Positions 44,206-56,853 of a stretch of 64,000 nt of DNA are shown here, piece by piece. A model generated the notes under the pieces. It was not told the origin of the DNA, ran no database searches, and saw only the letters and a program-made list of their open reading frames with translations. Made by a program: the position numbers and the translations under genes. How positions within the stretch are numbered: the first letter of the stretch is position 1; each line of letters starts with the position of its first letter. The stretch lies in the NCBI RefSeq assembly GCF_963855985.1, contig NC_087106.1, positions 6,679,001 through 6,743,000 of the forward strand. Reading direction: 5' to 3'. This DNA is from Ostrinia nubilalis (taxonomy: Eukaryota; Arthropoda; Insecta; Lepidoptera; Crambidae).

Positions 44206-44386
44206 TACGCTTTCCCGCTTAAACCTCGCAACCGATTTTGATGAAATTTGGCATAGAGATAGTTTGAGTCCCGGGAAAGAACATAGGATAGTTTTTATCC
44301 CGGTTTTTGAAACAGGGACGCGCGCGATAAAGTTTTTCTGTGACAGACAAAATTCCACGCGGGCGAAGCCGCGGGCGGAAAGCTAG
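44138..44386 (+). mobile_element. Non-autonomous Helitron (Lep1 type) with (TCTG)n
   Basis: TCCCAACTAATATTATAAAT at the start (preceded by A), AAGCTAG at the end (followed by T), and the hairpin CGCGGGCGAAGCCGCG. A (TCTG)8-like microsatellite lies at 44169-44202. Well preserved. Confidence 0.88.
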
Positions 44387-44427
44387 TTAGTGTATAAAAC
44401 TCCATATCTGGCCTGCGCTGCGGGGCC

Positions 44428-44763
44428 CTAAAAACACGGATAAAAATTGTCGATTTCTAATCGTGCCAAATCAAAATTATAAGTAAAAATTATCGATACC
44501 AAATTACATAAGTAAAACTCGTTCCCAACACTATTTGACCTCGTATTTACTCTGTGCCTCGCCAGTTCATCTTCATTTTTTATCTCTTTTGCCGGAAAAG
44601 GCAAAAAAGCACGGAACCGCTCTAGTAATGAGTGAAAAAAATCCCGAACGAGAAATATCGTCATTTCTTCGGAAATGTCTTCGAATCTGTCGAGCCTCAT
44701 GGAATTGAGACGGGTTTCGTTTAAAGAATTGTATTTTAAGGCAGATAATAATTTTTGGTCCAT
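44428..44763 (-). other. Unassigned 111-codon open frame
   Basis: Starts MDQKLLSALKYNSLNETRLN, with SEEMTIFLVRDFFHSLLERF in the middle. Composition is plausible for a protein, but I find no family, upstream promoter or poly(A) signal. It may be a transposon remnant or chance. Confidence 0.15.
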
Positions 44764-45427
44764 GATCAGTACTACTTCTACCTACTTTAGGCTAATAGTT
44801 TTATCTCGTTATTTTTAAGATCGATTAACTTTTTTTTGCAAACTCGTTCTCTTTGTTCGATTACTACAAACATAGTATGTTTATGCTTAGTTTTAGAAAA
44901 ATATTCGTTCGTTTTAGCCCAATGACGTCTACTGCTAGACAAAGGCATCCAATAAATTTAAAAAAATGCGTTTTTATTGAATTCTTAAATCTCTTTCTGG
45001 GCAGAAATCGTTTATTTCATTTCTCAGATTTTAGATAAGTAGCTTATTCAGCTTCTTATTTATTAAACATAGAGTCAAAAAAATTAAGTTCTGTGAATGT
45101 GTTAATAATCAGGATTCTATAAGTATAAAAGATACAAGACATAATACAACTCTAACAATTAAGAAACAATCTGGTTTGTCCGTCCAACAATTGATTAGTC
45201 CGAAGTATAATTGGATGGAGACAATCCAGTCCTGTTATAAGACAATTTGTCCGCTTCCAACTGGAATCTTGGAATCCCTTCCAGGGACCCGCAAATTGAG
45301 GGTAGTACTGTTCGGATTCGGGACTGCCCCCGTACTCACATTGGCTACGTTATAATCGTACGTTGTACTGGTTGTACTGACAGAAACAATGTCAATTTTG
45401 AATTATTTCAACTTACAATTGTTACAC

Positions 45428-45633
45428 CAGTACCTCTAGTAGGAAAAACTTTCGAGTTCGTTTCGTTGCGTATTCAAAGTGTCATCGAAAAATTTTGTAT
45501 GAAAAATTAAACAGCGCCCCCTATATTATAGCCGCCCTAGGGGGCGCTGTTTAATTTTTCATACAAAATTTTTCGATGACACTTTGAATACGCAACGAAA
45601 CGAACTCGAAAGTTTTTCCTACTAGAGGTACTG
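45428..45633. mobile_element. Perfect palindrome with 96-bp arms (MITE)
   Basis: 45428-45523 and 45538-45633 are exact reverse complements by eye, separated by 14 bases. Terminal word CAGTACCTCTAGTAGG, inner word AAACAGCGCCCCCTA. Non-coding. Perfect identity implies recent insertion or repair between the arms. Confidence 0.9.
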
Positions 45634-46185
45634 ACTGTATTTTTTGTGAAACTATATTTATTTTAATATTTTTTCGCCAACCAAGGAGCGTTTTTATCAA
45701 TTATTTAGGTATGTCAAGTGAAAATACTAACGCTTCGTATATGAAAGTCTTGAAAAAGTCGCGGTTCTAAAAATAAGACTTTATAAAATATGCCCTAAAT
45801 AGTTATAATAACCGAAAAACAGTAACAGAATAAAGAAAATAGGTTTCTTATATTTCAAAACACATTTTGCTCATTTACTACCAAAATTAAAATGAACATG
45901 CCCCAGTAACTTCAGTGCTCCAGTGCTCACAACAATAAAAAACGAGCATCAAACTAATTAAGATACAAACGCTTCTCGAAATCCCAACAATATCCAATAA
46001 AATCAAATATCACATACGAAATACAGTACATTTGTGAATTAATTAAACCGACCAACAGGGCGTGACGATTTACGGGTGTGTAGCAGACAGCGCCACGCGT
46101 GGCGGCACAATGAGGTACTAAATTATTTGGGAGCAAAGACAAAATGGCCATAGACACCGCAGAAAGGTCACAGATGTAGAGAAAG

Positions 46186-46212
46186 CTCAGAGAGAGACGA
46201 GAGAGAGAGAGT
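46186..46212. repeat. GA microsatellite
   Basis: Runs of AGAG interrupted once (GAGAGAGACGAGAGAGAGAG). Confidence 0.85.
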
Positions 46213-46365
46213 TTATCCGCATAGAGAAAAAGAGAATTACAATCTTTTAATATTTTATATTATTTCGATAACTTAGCAAAGCGACTACGATATTGAGATT
46301 GAATGACTACTGCACAGATTTGTATCTAAATCTGCAGTCTAGAGTCACTTTTATTTAGAAAGATG

Positions 46366-46495
46366 CTAAGCTTTTGCCTAAAACTTCGTCCACATAAATT
46401 TTAGAATCACAGCACAAGTTCTGCTATTCTGATGTAAAATTTCGTTAAAAACCGTTCAGTAGTTTTTGCGCTTCACACACTGCACAGAGACTCCA
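46366..46495 (-). mobile_element. Diverged Helitron-like fragment, reverse
   Basis: AAGCTTTTGCCTAAAACTTC, GTCCACATAAATTTTAG and AACCGTTCAGTAGTTTTTGC correspond in order to the reverse of a Lep1-like element. The left end is present; the right end is unclear. Confidence 0.4.
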
Positions 46496-47930
46496 AAACA
46501 TTGGCATATAGCATCGATGAGCAAATAATGAAGTCTCTTATAAGTAGGTACTCCTACAAAAAAGAAGAGATATTTATGTTATGAGAAGTCATCCCTGTTC
46601 AACTTAGAATGCTGTGTTTTTAGCACAATTATTACATTGAGTTACATTATTAATCAAAGGCTGTATTTTTAGCAGAATTATATTTATTAATCTTTATCGA
46701 ATTGGTGTCTATTTGCCTCCTTATCTATATTTGTATCCGAACAGGATTAAAGACGCAAGACGCTGGAATTCTTTTGTAGAGCACGTGGTGATATTGTTAA
46801 TTATAAGGGTAAGGAATTTGACAATTCCAAGATGCCTCTGTTCCAATTTTGTTGGAGGAAACATCCAATGAAACATCCCATATGAGGGGTTTGGCGTCGT
46901 AATTTCAAAGTAGTTGCCTTAAAAAGGAATTCCTTAAAACTATTAGGACTGTCTTGTATCCCTATTACATTTTCTGAAAAGCTTATTACGATGTTACACA
47001 ATAATATAGAAAACTTATACCCTGTCTCATTTTTAAAATTTCTCTTTTTTATGGTTACTATACCTCTAAAATTAAAAGACTCAATCGGATATATTATTTT
47101 CAAGAAAAGCAGATGCTCCTGAAAACACTTTTGCTGTAAAACACACTGTCACACGGGTTCCAACATACAGTCATTGTTCAAATTCAAATTCATTTATTTG
47201 CACAGTTATTAGTTATTATAACAATTATTCAGGTATTTGACTGATGTTAAAAAGTAAGAAGAGAAGCAGTTCAGGAAGATTTTACTTGCCGGAAAAATTC
47301 CTAGAAGAGGTTTTTTTACTAAGGAACCTAAGTATGAGTAAGTAAAACTATTTAAGAGTATTTTACCCTACTTTACAGGCAATCCAGTACACAAACTACA
47401 CCGTATCCTCACTGGTTCCGACACGCGGCGTCGGCGAGACATTTGCGGGCATGATTTATGGACTCTGTTATCGACACGCACCAGCCTACCCTTCTCCTGT
47501 CGATGGAAGCCATGGAGTCGACGCGATCAGAATCAGAAAATATATTTTTATGCCACCTTAAAATGACAGAAAATAAATAAACCTAATGATAGAACTATAA
47601 ACGCACGCTAAAAACATGCGATCATTTTGAAACTAAAAAAATACAATTTTTTTCCTAATTCATAAAGATCATATTTACCGATTTTAGATAGTTAGCCAGT
47701 CAGTCAAAAAATATGATTCAGTCTAAACAATGTTGTTATATGAGCTCTCAATAATGGATTTAGGCCTGTTATCGCTCCAAATAATTAATTTTAATCAACA
47801 CAGGCACTTACCTAATTTGCTTGATTTTAAATCTTGATTTGAATGTGGGCAATGACCATCGTTAACTATTTCCTAGACTATGCTAAACGAGTTTGAGCAT
47901 CCTGAATAGCCATTCATACCTTATGCCTGA
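46496..47930. other. Intergenic, no gene recognised
   Basis: AT-rich. A retroelement-tail-like ATTCAAATTCATTTATTTGC lies near 47182. The weak - strand frame 46801-47103 has no recognisable motif. Confidence 0.45.
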
Positions 47931-47979
47931 AAGTCAGAAATTCTGAGATTTAAAATTTTCTATTTCGTCCCCTCCACCG

Positions 47980-48165
47980 CACTCCTGTCCCGCACTAAGC
48001 CTAGTCCAGCAGCGCGTAAGCCCCTCCCCCCGCGTTTTTTGTAAGATTTTCCGCGCGGCTGCGCCCGCGCCGTTGCCACTGATTAATCGACTATTGATTG
48101 GAACGGACGTCTGGGGTCCGACCAAATTTGGGTTTAATGTTCAGTTCGAGGCAGTTAGTTCGGTG
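47980..48165 (+). promoter_or_regulatory. GC-rich block with initiator-like TCAGTT
   Basis: CpG-containing stretch (CCGCGCGGCTGCGCCCGCGC) followed by TTCAGTTCGAGGCAG at 48140, which fits the arthropod initiator TCAGTT, and by a possible donor CG|GTGAGC near 48162. No downstream coding exon is identified, so this remains a candidate first-exon/promoter region. Confidence 0.25.
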
Positions 48166-48786
48166 AGCTAGCGTTTTGGGGTTGAAAATTATCGAGGAAA
48201 CTCAATGCTAAAAGTTATTGGGTGACCGTAGTTTGAGTATCGTTTCATCATTGCAACAACTTAGTTTAGTGATAAAATTCGTCATGCTGTTTGGCACTTC
48301 TTGGTGGAGGCTTATGCCCAAAAGGTGGACTGCATTTGCCAGAAATATTGATGTTTTATAAGTGTTTTATTTTTACAGTTCCATTTCAAAATAATAGGAC
48401 AATATTTTTACAATAATACATTACAATAAATTCCTAAGTATTTTCCTAAGTTTTTTAAAATTTACTTACATAAATACCTATTCAATACGTTTATTGATTT
48501 TGGTTGATTTAGTACAAGTTATTAGAAATGTATTTTGTACCAGTAGACCCTACTCTTTCAGAGATAGAGCTATAGGGAGGTATAGATTCTACCTTTTCTT
48601 CTTGAAATGAAGTCAACGCACCGTGTCATATAAGTATTAGGCATAGCATTTCTCACTTTCTTTACTTATCTCTACCCCATAGGCTAAATACATCCATGTT
48701 TGCTTTCTAACTTATTGGTGCAATTGTCGTTTGTCACACACAGAGATGTTCCACTGAGCAATTTGTGCCAACTGTAACATTTGGCA

Positions 48787-48981
48787 TATAAAACGCTTCT
48801 AATTCGCCCGTGGTCACTGAGCCGAGAGCGCATGTGACGTCACTTGCAGGGCGTGTGCCTGACGTCACGAATGTGTGGAACACGAGTTGTTTGTATTAGG
48901 TTTTTTCGGGACAATTTTCTTTACCATTATTTTTTGGATTTAAAATGGATCATTTTTTTTGGGTAAGTATTGTGCAATTTT
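48787..48981 (+). promoter_or_regulatory. Promoter-like segment with TATA and two CRE octamers
   Basis: TATAAAA at 48787-48793, then two consensus CREB sites, TGACGTCA, at 48835-48842 and 48860-48867. An ATG codon and a six-codon stretch (MDHFFW) run directly into a consensus donor GTAAGT near 48963. Together this could be the first exon of an unidentified + strand gene. The order (CREs downstream of TATA) is unusual. Confidence 0.3.
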
Positions 48982-49333
48982 TGTCATCGGGTTGTTGCCT
49001 TTTAAGTAACCATTTGTCTTATTCTCTGCATTAAACAATAATTGTAGGTACCTAACCTATTAAGAAGAAATGTATAGATTCTGAAACACAATTCTCGTAA
49101 AAGTTTTTCTGATGCACAGACTACGGCCGTCGAAATGCAAAAGATAGGTAAGTCGGGAGTTCCCAAAAAACTTTAGCAAACTTGCAAAAACGGTATACCT
49201 ACCTCCTATAGACACTATCATTGACATTGTATGTATGTCTGAAACTCTGAAGATTGGTCAAAGAAATAATTAACGGTATCTAAGTATTTACTACCTACTT
49301 ATTTTGCGCGGGCTACACACTTGCTACATTGTA

Positions 49334-50075
49334 TAGCCCGACCAGGAACATAAAAACCCTCGCCATGTTGCGGAAAACTAATGGTACTAATTTCTTTTAA
49401 TGGCAACAGTAACTGAAAACTTCATTGACATGTCACCTTGCATGTCAGTCTATTGCTGTCAAAGTGTAAACAAACTTTATTTTAAATGTGCGCAATTGAT
49501 TTTGTGAATTAAATTGCTAAAATCTTTTTATAGTCGTGAAAGAAAAGTGGTTCACAATGTGTTAAAGTATTTGTCGAAGAGAAATACTAAGGGTTCGGAC
49601 AATATTTTCATTGAATAATTTTTCCGACAAGGGTGTCAAATTGACTGACATGTTTATCGTATAGTACAGTCCACTATGAAAATTAGCTGTTGTTTGTTTC
49701 AACTACCTATTTTAAAGTTTTTTGTTACTTTCTAAGTGTTGAATTTTATGGAATTCGGAAAGAAGTACCGAGTTTTAAGCGTTCATGAGCAGACATTGCA
49801 GTTGAATATTCAAGTTCTGAATTTGATTATTGATGAATAATAAAATAAATCCTACTAGCTCGATTGATGTTTTCATTTAATTTATTTAAACCAGGTTACC
49901 TATAATAATATTTTTTCGTTAATTTATGAAAATATCAAATTAGCCCGTAATCCTGAATCCTGATACATAAAGTTAGCCTATTAATTTAACACAGGTACGA
50001 CTGTACTCAGTGTTGCACTATCAAATGCAATTGACGCGCCTCTATGCCAGGGTTTTTATGTTCCTGGTCAGGCTA
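49334..50075. mobile_element. 742-bp TIR DNA transposon (non-autonomous)
   Basis: TAGCCCGACCAGGAACATAA at the left pairs with the right end, over 27-29 bp with one mismatch, and TA flanks both sides. The inside has no transposase; a 31-codon frame from 49748 (MEFGKKYRVLSVHEQ...) may be a remnant or chance. Confidence 0.75.
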
Positions 50076-50099
50076 TATAGGTAATTATACTTATTGTTA

Positions 50100-50184
50100 C
50101 AGTCAAAACTCATAATCGGTCAAAACTACATTCAACTGATTTTTGCAGTCAAAAGTGGTTTTGACCGGTAATGAGGTTTGACTG
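50100..50184. mobile_element. 85-bp pogo/Tigger-like MITE
   Basis: CAGTCAAAACTCATAATCGG against the reverse complement of the right end CAGTCAAACCTCATTACCGG, flanked by TA on both sides. CAGTCAAACCTC-type ends and TA targets suggest the pogo branch of Tc1/mariner. Confidence 0.7.
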
Positions 50185-51354
50185 TAACACCTACATGTAT
50201 GTACTATCTGAATACCACCGCATACTGTGACATAGTTCAAGTATGATATGAAGGTAGACGAGCAACTATTTATAAAGGCGCATACACAGCGGCCGCAAAC
50301 CGCCAATTTGACGGCGTGATCAAAGATGACAGCTCCACGTCTCTCAAGCCGATATTTAGTAAGCTACATGTTTCGAGGCGGGTTGTACCACAGCTGGTTA
50401 AAGCATGCCGACTATAGTTACAAGGTCCGACAAGTTACAATATTTGTCGTAAGGTCCGATAAGTTACAATGTTTGTTAAACGAACTAGTGCTTAGCCTTA
50501 ACAAAATCTTATCGACGATTTTAGACGCCAATGAAGGGCTTATTGAGTAAAACTGATCTGCTGAACGCTTCATGGTTTTTCTTCATTGCCACATAACGTC
50601 GTGACGGTTTTCTTATGAGACATAATAACGCGGATTTCACGTTGTGGAAGTTATTCAATGACCACGTTTTTTCATTCAATGAGCGTTTTCGGTCTTTGAG
50701 CGAAAAAACTAAGAAATAACTATCCAGCAATATAAATCTAAATTATTCTCATGGCATTACTTTTACAAACTAGCTGTGTAATATTTTCAGTCAAACTAAG
50801 TACTTTCTTGCTTGACCAAATTTTCAAGTTTAATTTAAAAATATGCTTAACATAAAAGAAATCAATAAAATAGATCTATGGAAATCCTGAAAAGTACATT
50901 CATGCCGTTAGTTACGCTTGATCCTTTATATATTAAAATAAAACGTTAGTTTCAGATTAAACTCACGTCAACTCTCGGTAGAGCCGGCCCTTCAAAAGAT
51001 TTCGCTCCTCGACTGCGGTAAAACTATGTTCATAATTATTAATTCCGAACTTACACGAGCTCCAGAGCAGAGGAATCCATTCACGGTTCAGGTGCTTCTA
51101 ATATTGACATCTGCCTGCGGATTCATTACGAATGTTAATTAATTTAGTTTGATACAAATGTCACATATTAAAATTGTTTCAGTGCTGTACATGTGAGTGA
51201 CAAAAATGTTTAAAAGATCTTACAGTAAATTGATTTTAGAATATCCATTTCAATTTGTATTTTCAGCAGCAGTGGACGTTTTTCGACTGAACAGAAAAAC
51301 AAATATTTAACTAGGTAATAATAACAGCTCTGTAAAAATGTTCCAGCAGCTATG

Positions 51355-51545
51355 TCGCTGTGACAGAAAAATCCTCGAGTCGCGACCACGTGTGGACAGG
51401 CCCCCACCAGATGGACCGATGATCTGGTGAAGGTAGCAGGAGGTGCCTGGATGCGGGCGGCGCAGGACCGGTCGTTTCAGAAATCCTTGGGGGAGGCCTT
51501 TGTCCAGTAGTGGACGTCATTTGGCTGAAACGAACGAACGTTTAA
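51355..51545 (+). mobile_element. RTE LINE 3' fragment
   Basis: Encodes GPPPDGPMIW- and AGGAWMRAAQDRSFQKS-like remnants, then GGGGGAGGCCTTTGTCCAGT and GTGGACGTCATTTGGCTGAA. It ends in a GAACGAACG run. Broken by a stop where intact copies read CAG. Confidence 0.7.
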
Positions 51546-52080
51546 GGTGACTGTAGTAAATTTCACAATATCCATTACCGTCTTACAATGGTCTAACGGG
51601 CCCCTAAAAAGAGAAACTATAAAGAAAATATGTAACACATAAGTTGTACATAGACGAGATAGAGTACATCGATAAATATTAACCCCTTCGCTATTACAAT
51701 TTAATTGAATAATGCATTTAACGTGGTGGGTACATCTGGCGCGAATCCAAGTTATTTCAGTTTGCACGCGCCGCTACGCGCGTGTTCGTGACCAGATTCG
51801 GTTATAAACTAGGAAATGGAAGGCTTAACTAGTATTTTTTGGCACTAATAATAATATAATAGTTCCTTCTTTGACGTGTTTCTTTAAGGGTTTTAGGGTA
51901 CACAAAAAAGTGACTTGCAAACTGGAGGTTACCACTAACTACTTAGATACTTTTGGTTATAAAGTGTTGGGTAAATTAAATAAACTATTTTGTAGCGAGC
52001 TAAATCTGCAACTTTTTTATGTAAACAACAACCAAATACGTTTCTCGGTATAAGATTAAGACACACTCATGGTTTTTAAC

Positions 52081-52602
52081 TATACTCAACATCAAATAAA
52101 CCGCACCTTCCGCGACGCGAACTTTAACGATTTTCTTCTGACACAATCATGGTGCCCCAACAATATTGGTGTTATTTGAAAGCCCAATAAATATCCTTTA
52201 AGAAAAACACATTTAATTTCTTAATAAATGATTAATATATATCATAAATGTGACTTGAAAAAATACCTCACTTTGGGCCCACCTATGGGATCAATTAGAC
52301 CAATTTTTATGGTTATAAAACCAAATAATGATCTCACGTGTCCTCTTTAACAGATGGATAGTGATTAATCCCAACTTAACAGTTTTATAGCCATAAAAGT
52401 TGGCTTTAGCGTAACTACCTATTTTTTGAAGAAGTGACTCTGGATCCTTCTAAAGACACATTTTTGGGGTAAAAACCTTTCCTTTAATGAAATGAAGGTT
52501 AGAACTAGGCTTTTAAATGGTGTCAATATTGGTGGAAAGTGGGGATGCATACGTTTGAAAATGCTTGTCGCGGGAGGTGCGATTTATTTGATGTCGAGTG
52601 TA
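52081..52602. mobile_element. 522-bp TIR element (MITE)
   Basis: TATACTCAACATCAAATAAA (left) and the reverse complement of the right end, TACACTCGACATCAAATAAA, continue in parallel to CCGCACCTTCCGCGAC. The interior is non-coding and not strongly palindromic. Confidence 0.75.
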
Positions 52603-55600
52603 TTTTCATGATGATTTAGAAGAACTTGGTTCTTCACAGTTAAGTAAAGTTTGTTTTTGAATCCAAGAGGTTACAGAGCCATCAATCTGTGACCTTATTA
52701 CCTATAGAATATCTAATTGTATAAGTAATCTGAAAACTACTAAAAGATTTGACTTTTCACCGGAAAATATATCCCATTCCTACATCACGTTGTTGCGCCT
52801 TTATTTTCGTAACGGCCTACGCAAAAATGCGCCAACATTTTCAGAAAAATATTAAAATTTCCAGACTACGAGCGCATAGTGCATTTGCAAACAAATCCAC
52901 GTTTTAAAACTACATATTTTAGAGTACCAGCAGAAATATGTTTTCGAATAAAAACAGGGCATGAAATTCAAACCCTCCTGACTGCGAGAGCAGGTAGCGT
53001 AAAAATCATACCTATGGACCCGTATACGGCTGTTAGGCTCGGCTACATATATGTATATGTATATGATATATGTAGACCGGAGGGGAATGCTCGTCGATGG
53101 GACTTCGAAAGAGGTTACGGAATTTAGAGGGCTATTTTTTGTGTGGAAACTGGATAGTATTTTGTAAAGTTGGGAAGATTTGGTTACTTTGAACTCAGAT
53201 TTTGGACTTACTACCTTTACATAGTGTAGAAAATAAAGTCGTTCCCGCTGTTGCTCCTAGGTCTTTTAAATACACGCAATTTTTCAGACATTCAAGAGGA
53301 AGGTTATTTTTAAGCACGTTTATATTTTGTCTAATGCTTGAAAGATAAAGATTTGAAATTCAGTTTATTTCCAGATATTGCCCTTCGCCGCTGAAAAAAA
53401 CTTTTTAAAAGACTTAATTTCATAATAGAGTGTATTTTTCACACACTATTAAAAATCACAAAGTATCTGTTCTATTCTTCCTTAATCAGATGAACGACTC
53501 AAAAACATTCTAAAATTAGCAAAACACAGGCTGTATTCGTGTAAAGCTAAGCCAAAAACCCAGCTTAGCCTCGGACACCTCAGCCATCGAAGCCACTCTT
53601 CAATCGCTGCCTCGCTGTCTACACAATGGCCGCCTCTTGTGAGCTCAGCGCACCACGAAACACGTGTCCTGCGGTCAACGGATTGCTTGTAGACTCATAG
53701 ACTTATAGAACTGGCTTTAGTCTTTAGTAAAGAGTATAAAAAATTCCAAAGTCTCTCAAGATGACTAGAAAGAAATTTAATGATGGTGGGCAGTCAGAAA
53801 TCTGCGTCAATTGTGATAGTTAGTAAACAAGCTAGATAAGGCTAGACTGATTCAGTTACTATTAGTCAAAACTAGGTTTTACAGACAAGAAATATTTTAG
53901 GTGGTCCTGAAAACTTTCAAAAGGAATAGAACACTTTTCTCTTGAATTTATTCATTGTCGACGAATAAATTGAATAGAGACGACGCGTCCTTCCAGTTAG
54001 CTGGGATGAAACAAATCCATGTATTTTCAGGACAATGTGTCATCGGGTTAATACCAAACGAATCTTTTGCCTTACCCTGTCCATGATTTCATCAAGTCTA
54101 TGCAGCCAGCAGTGATTCATTCTAGAGCCGATGCACGTACGTAGAGTATGGCGGCCGGATTGGACGCCCGCTATGGAAATTGCCGCCATGAGAAATGCAT
54201 TCCTTATTGTGCAGCTGGACTTGAAGGGTTGTTGTATAAATGGTTTAGGATTAAGGGGAAACTGAAGGCATTTTCTCTTGGAGCATTTTAGGATAGCTTT
54301 CAAATTAAAATTACCTACGTTAGGTGTTACTAGAATTACATTGTATTGAATTGTTGTTACTATCTAGTGGTATTTTTTCAGGATGAAGTTAGGATTTTGT
54401 TTTTCAACGTCAATCGTAATAAGTACCTGCTTAGTTTTCTATATGAATTTCCCAAGATTGGTTATTATGCCTTTATATTGCTCCTTTTACTTCTTGGCTT
54501 TAACTCCGTAAAAATGAATAACTTTTAAATAATTTTCAGCGGATGAAACTAACTGGGTAATGATGTTATTTCTAAGCGCTAATAGCCAACAACGTCATAC
54601 AAAATGCATGAGCCTCTTTAATTGCCTATTCTCTGGTCTGCAAATTATACATTCACGCCCCGAGCAGCGGTCGACATAACTATTGCGCTTGATACAAAGC
54701 AAACATTAGCCCAGCCATGCATTATTGTCAAGCACAGGATCGCAGTCACTTGTTTTGGATCACCCTATATTTTAAAACACCTCAATCTGAATCCAACCCT
54801 CTTCTTAACATGATAAGGTAAAAAATTGCTTGGGGAATAGATGCAATGTATTCTGTTTTCACGCTGGTCGCTTTTACACATGCACCGGGCTGGCAAGTCG
54901 AACACGCACCGGTGGTTAGAAGCGGCGATGACAAAGATTGGAAGCAGCCACGGTTGGGTTTATTAATAACGGCCCGTTTTCCACCCGTGTGAGCAAAATG
55001 GCTGACGCGCAATCATGACGTCATTACTGGTTTGCTGGTGATTATAATTTTGGAATAGGAGTTTAGATTTGATAATGATTGGATAGTTTCGTGTTTGGTC
55101 ATCCGAATGTAGTGATAATTGGCTGGGAGATAGGGATTACAATCAAAATTGTTCAGACCAATGAAGAGGGAACTGTTTGCTTTTAGTAAAATTATTAATT
55201 TAATTTCTGTGGGTCATGTAAATGCTATATTTAAAACCTTTCCAAAACGGAATATTCAATGTTTTTTCACTGATCGAAAGAGTTTGACTTTTTATTGACA
55301 CCATCCTAAACATTATGTTATTGAAAGACGTTGCCTGAAACTTTTCATTCTAAAGCTCTTTTAAACCGGATTGCTTTTTTTGCAAGTAGACTTTCAAAAA
55401 TATCTTTAACAATAAATGGGCTAATGTTACAGTCTAGCTATTCAAATTAATTAGGGTAGTTACTTAAAAAGCTAGTGTCAAAACCACTATATCTGTGGCC
55501 AAAACCTTTAAAAGTAAAATTCTTTGTAAGTAAAGAGCTTTAGGAACTTTAAATGCCAATGTATAATTCACTTGGTTTTAAGCTACATGTATTAAATGAA

Positions 55601-55642
55601 ATAAGGCTGTTTGTTTCTATAATAAGAAATAAAAAATACCTA
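52603..55642. other. Intergenic, no gene recognised
   Basis: Includes a short AT/ATG alternating run near 53045-53075 and a third CRE octamer (55016-55023) close to AAAATGGCTGACGCGC. The frames at 52879-53127, 54040-54303 and 54346-54528 have no recognisable domains. Confidence 0.4.
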
Positions 55643-55848
55643 TCTACATAGCTCGCTGGTTATAAACCTCTCGAATCGTATAATAAATTCCTTCACGTTA
55701 GCAGCCATCAGACTAGTGACAATCTCTATTTTACCCATATTTTAATAAAATTACATAACTCGCTAGTTTAACCTCCTCTAGATTCTCATATTCCTTCCAC
55801 CACGTTAGCACCTGCAGACGTGACAATCTGTATTTTTACCCGTATTTC
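55643..55848 (+). repeat. Diverged tandem duplication, two units of about 103 bp
   Basis: Unit 1 has ACATAGCTCGCTGGTTATAA, CCTTCACGTTAGCAGCC and GTGACAATCTCTATTTTACC. Unit 2 has ACATAACTCGCTAGTTTAAC, CACCACGTTAGCACCTG and GTGACAATCTGTATTTTTAC in the same order. Confidence 0.75.
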
Positions 55849-56254
55849 CTGGGGTTTCCACCGAGTGGCCACGTTACACGCCGCCCGTTCTGCACTTCAC
55901 GCCTGTTAGGCCTACAGGCCTTTGAGTGTATTTTTACTGGGGTCGATGACACGAGGTATTGTTATACGTTTACTAAGCTAATGCTATACGATGTGGCGAT
56001 GGAAGTATTTGGAAAATAAATAAAAGCACTGAAAACTGTTATTTGCTTACTAGATATAAAAAATACTAGGTTGCATTAGGAAAAACGCTATGAAGAATGT
56101 ACTCATGTATGCGATAACTTCGAGGGAACGTTGTAATTTTTTGAACAGCATGTGTATGACATCTTGAAACATTTTATTGATTGCAGTCATCTTCAACTTC
56201 AAACTAATGCTAATATACAGTGTTAAGGATACATCATCTTTCTAGAATTGGTTA

Positions 56255-56312
56255 AAGCTGGTGATCCGTCTGCTCGTTTGCCTCCTATCACATAAAAAAA
56301 AAAAAAAAAAGC
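56255..56312 (+). mobile_element. Retroelement tail with poly(A)
   Basis: GATCCGTCTGCTCGTTTGCC, TCCTATCACAT, then 17-18 A residues. This is a widespread lepidopteran retroposon 3' end as I remember it. Confidence 0.5.
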
Positions 56313-56853
56313 TTCTTAGCTTTACGATAAGGTTGAAAAACCAACAATGATAATACACTCGTTATCTTAGCAGTTATCATATTACCAAAAAATTAAGCAA
56401 AGCTTTAACTCGAGTAGATTACTAAAACGCATAAACTATCTATTAACTTAAAAAAGTGCTCATTTCTAATGTAAGACGCGGGCAGAATTCCGGTAGACTG
56501 GTGGACTCAACCCAACAGAGAACTAAAAATCCAAACCAAAAACTTTTCAAGATGTAACAATTTCCCCCAATCAACTAAACGGCGCTTATGCCAAATGAAG
56601 TAACCTCACTTCGATTGCCTTCGTCAGACTCGCTGAATATTCAGCATCAGCCGTCAGCATACATAAATCCAATCAGCACGAAGAGGCCGACGATGTTTAT
56701 GCGCGTGCGTGTTCGTGTTTGTGTGTTGTTGCTCGTGTGCCGCGTGCATTGATGCATCTCTGGCTTTAGGGCTGTCAGTTGAAAGTACACAATTTTTTGA
56801 GACATCGGATAGTTCATAGCAGACCAAGCCACAATTATTATTTTGAAAGCCTA

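Noticed and set aside
45428..45633. microRNA precursor
   Set aside because: Arms of 96 bp with perfect pairing and CG-rich ends fit a MITE better than a miRNA hairpin.
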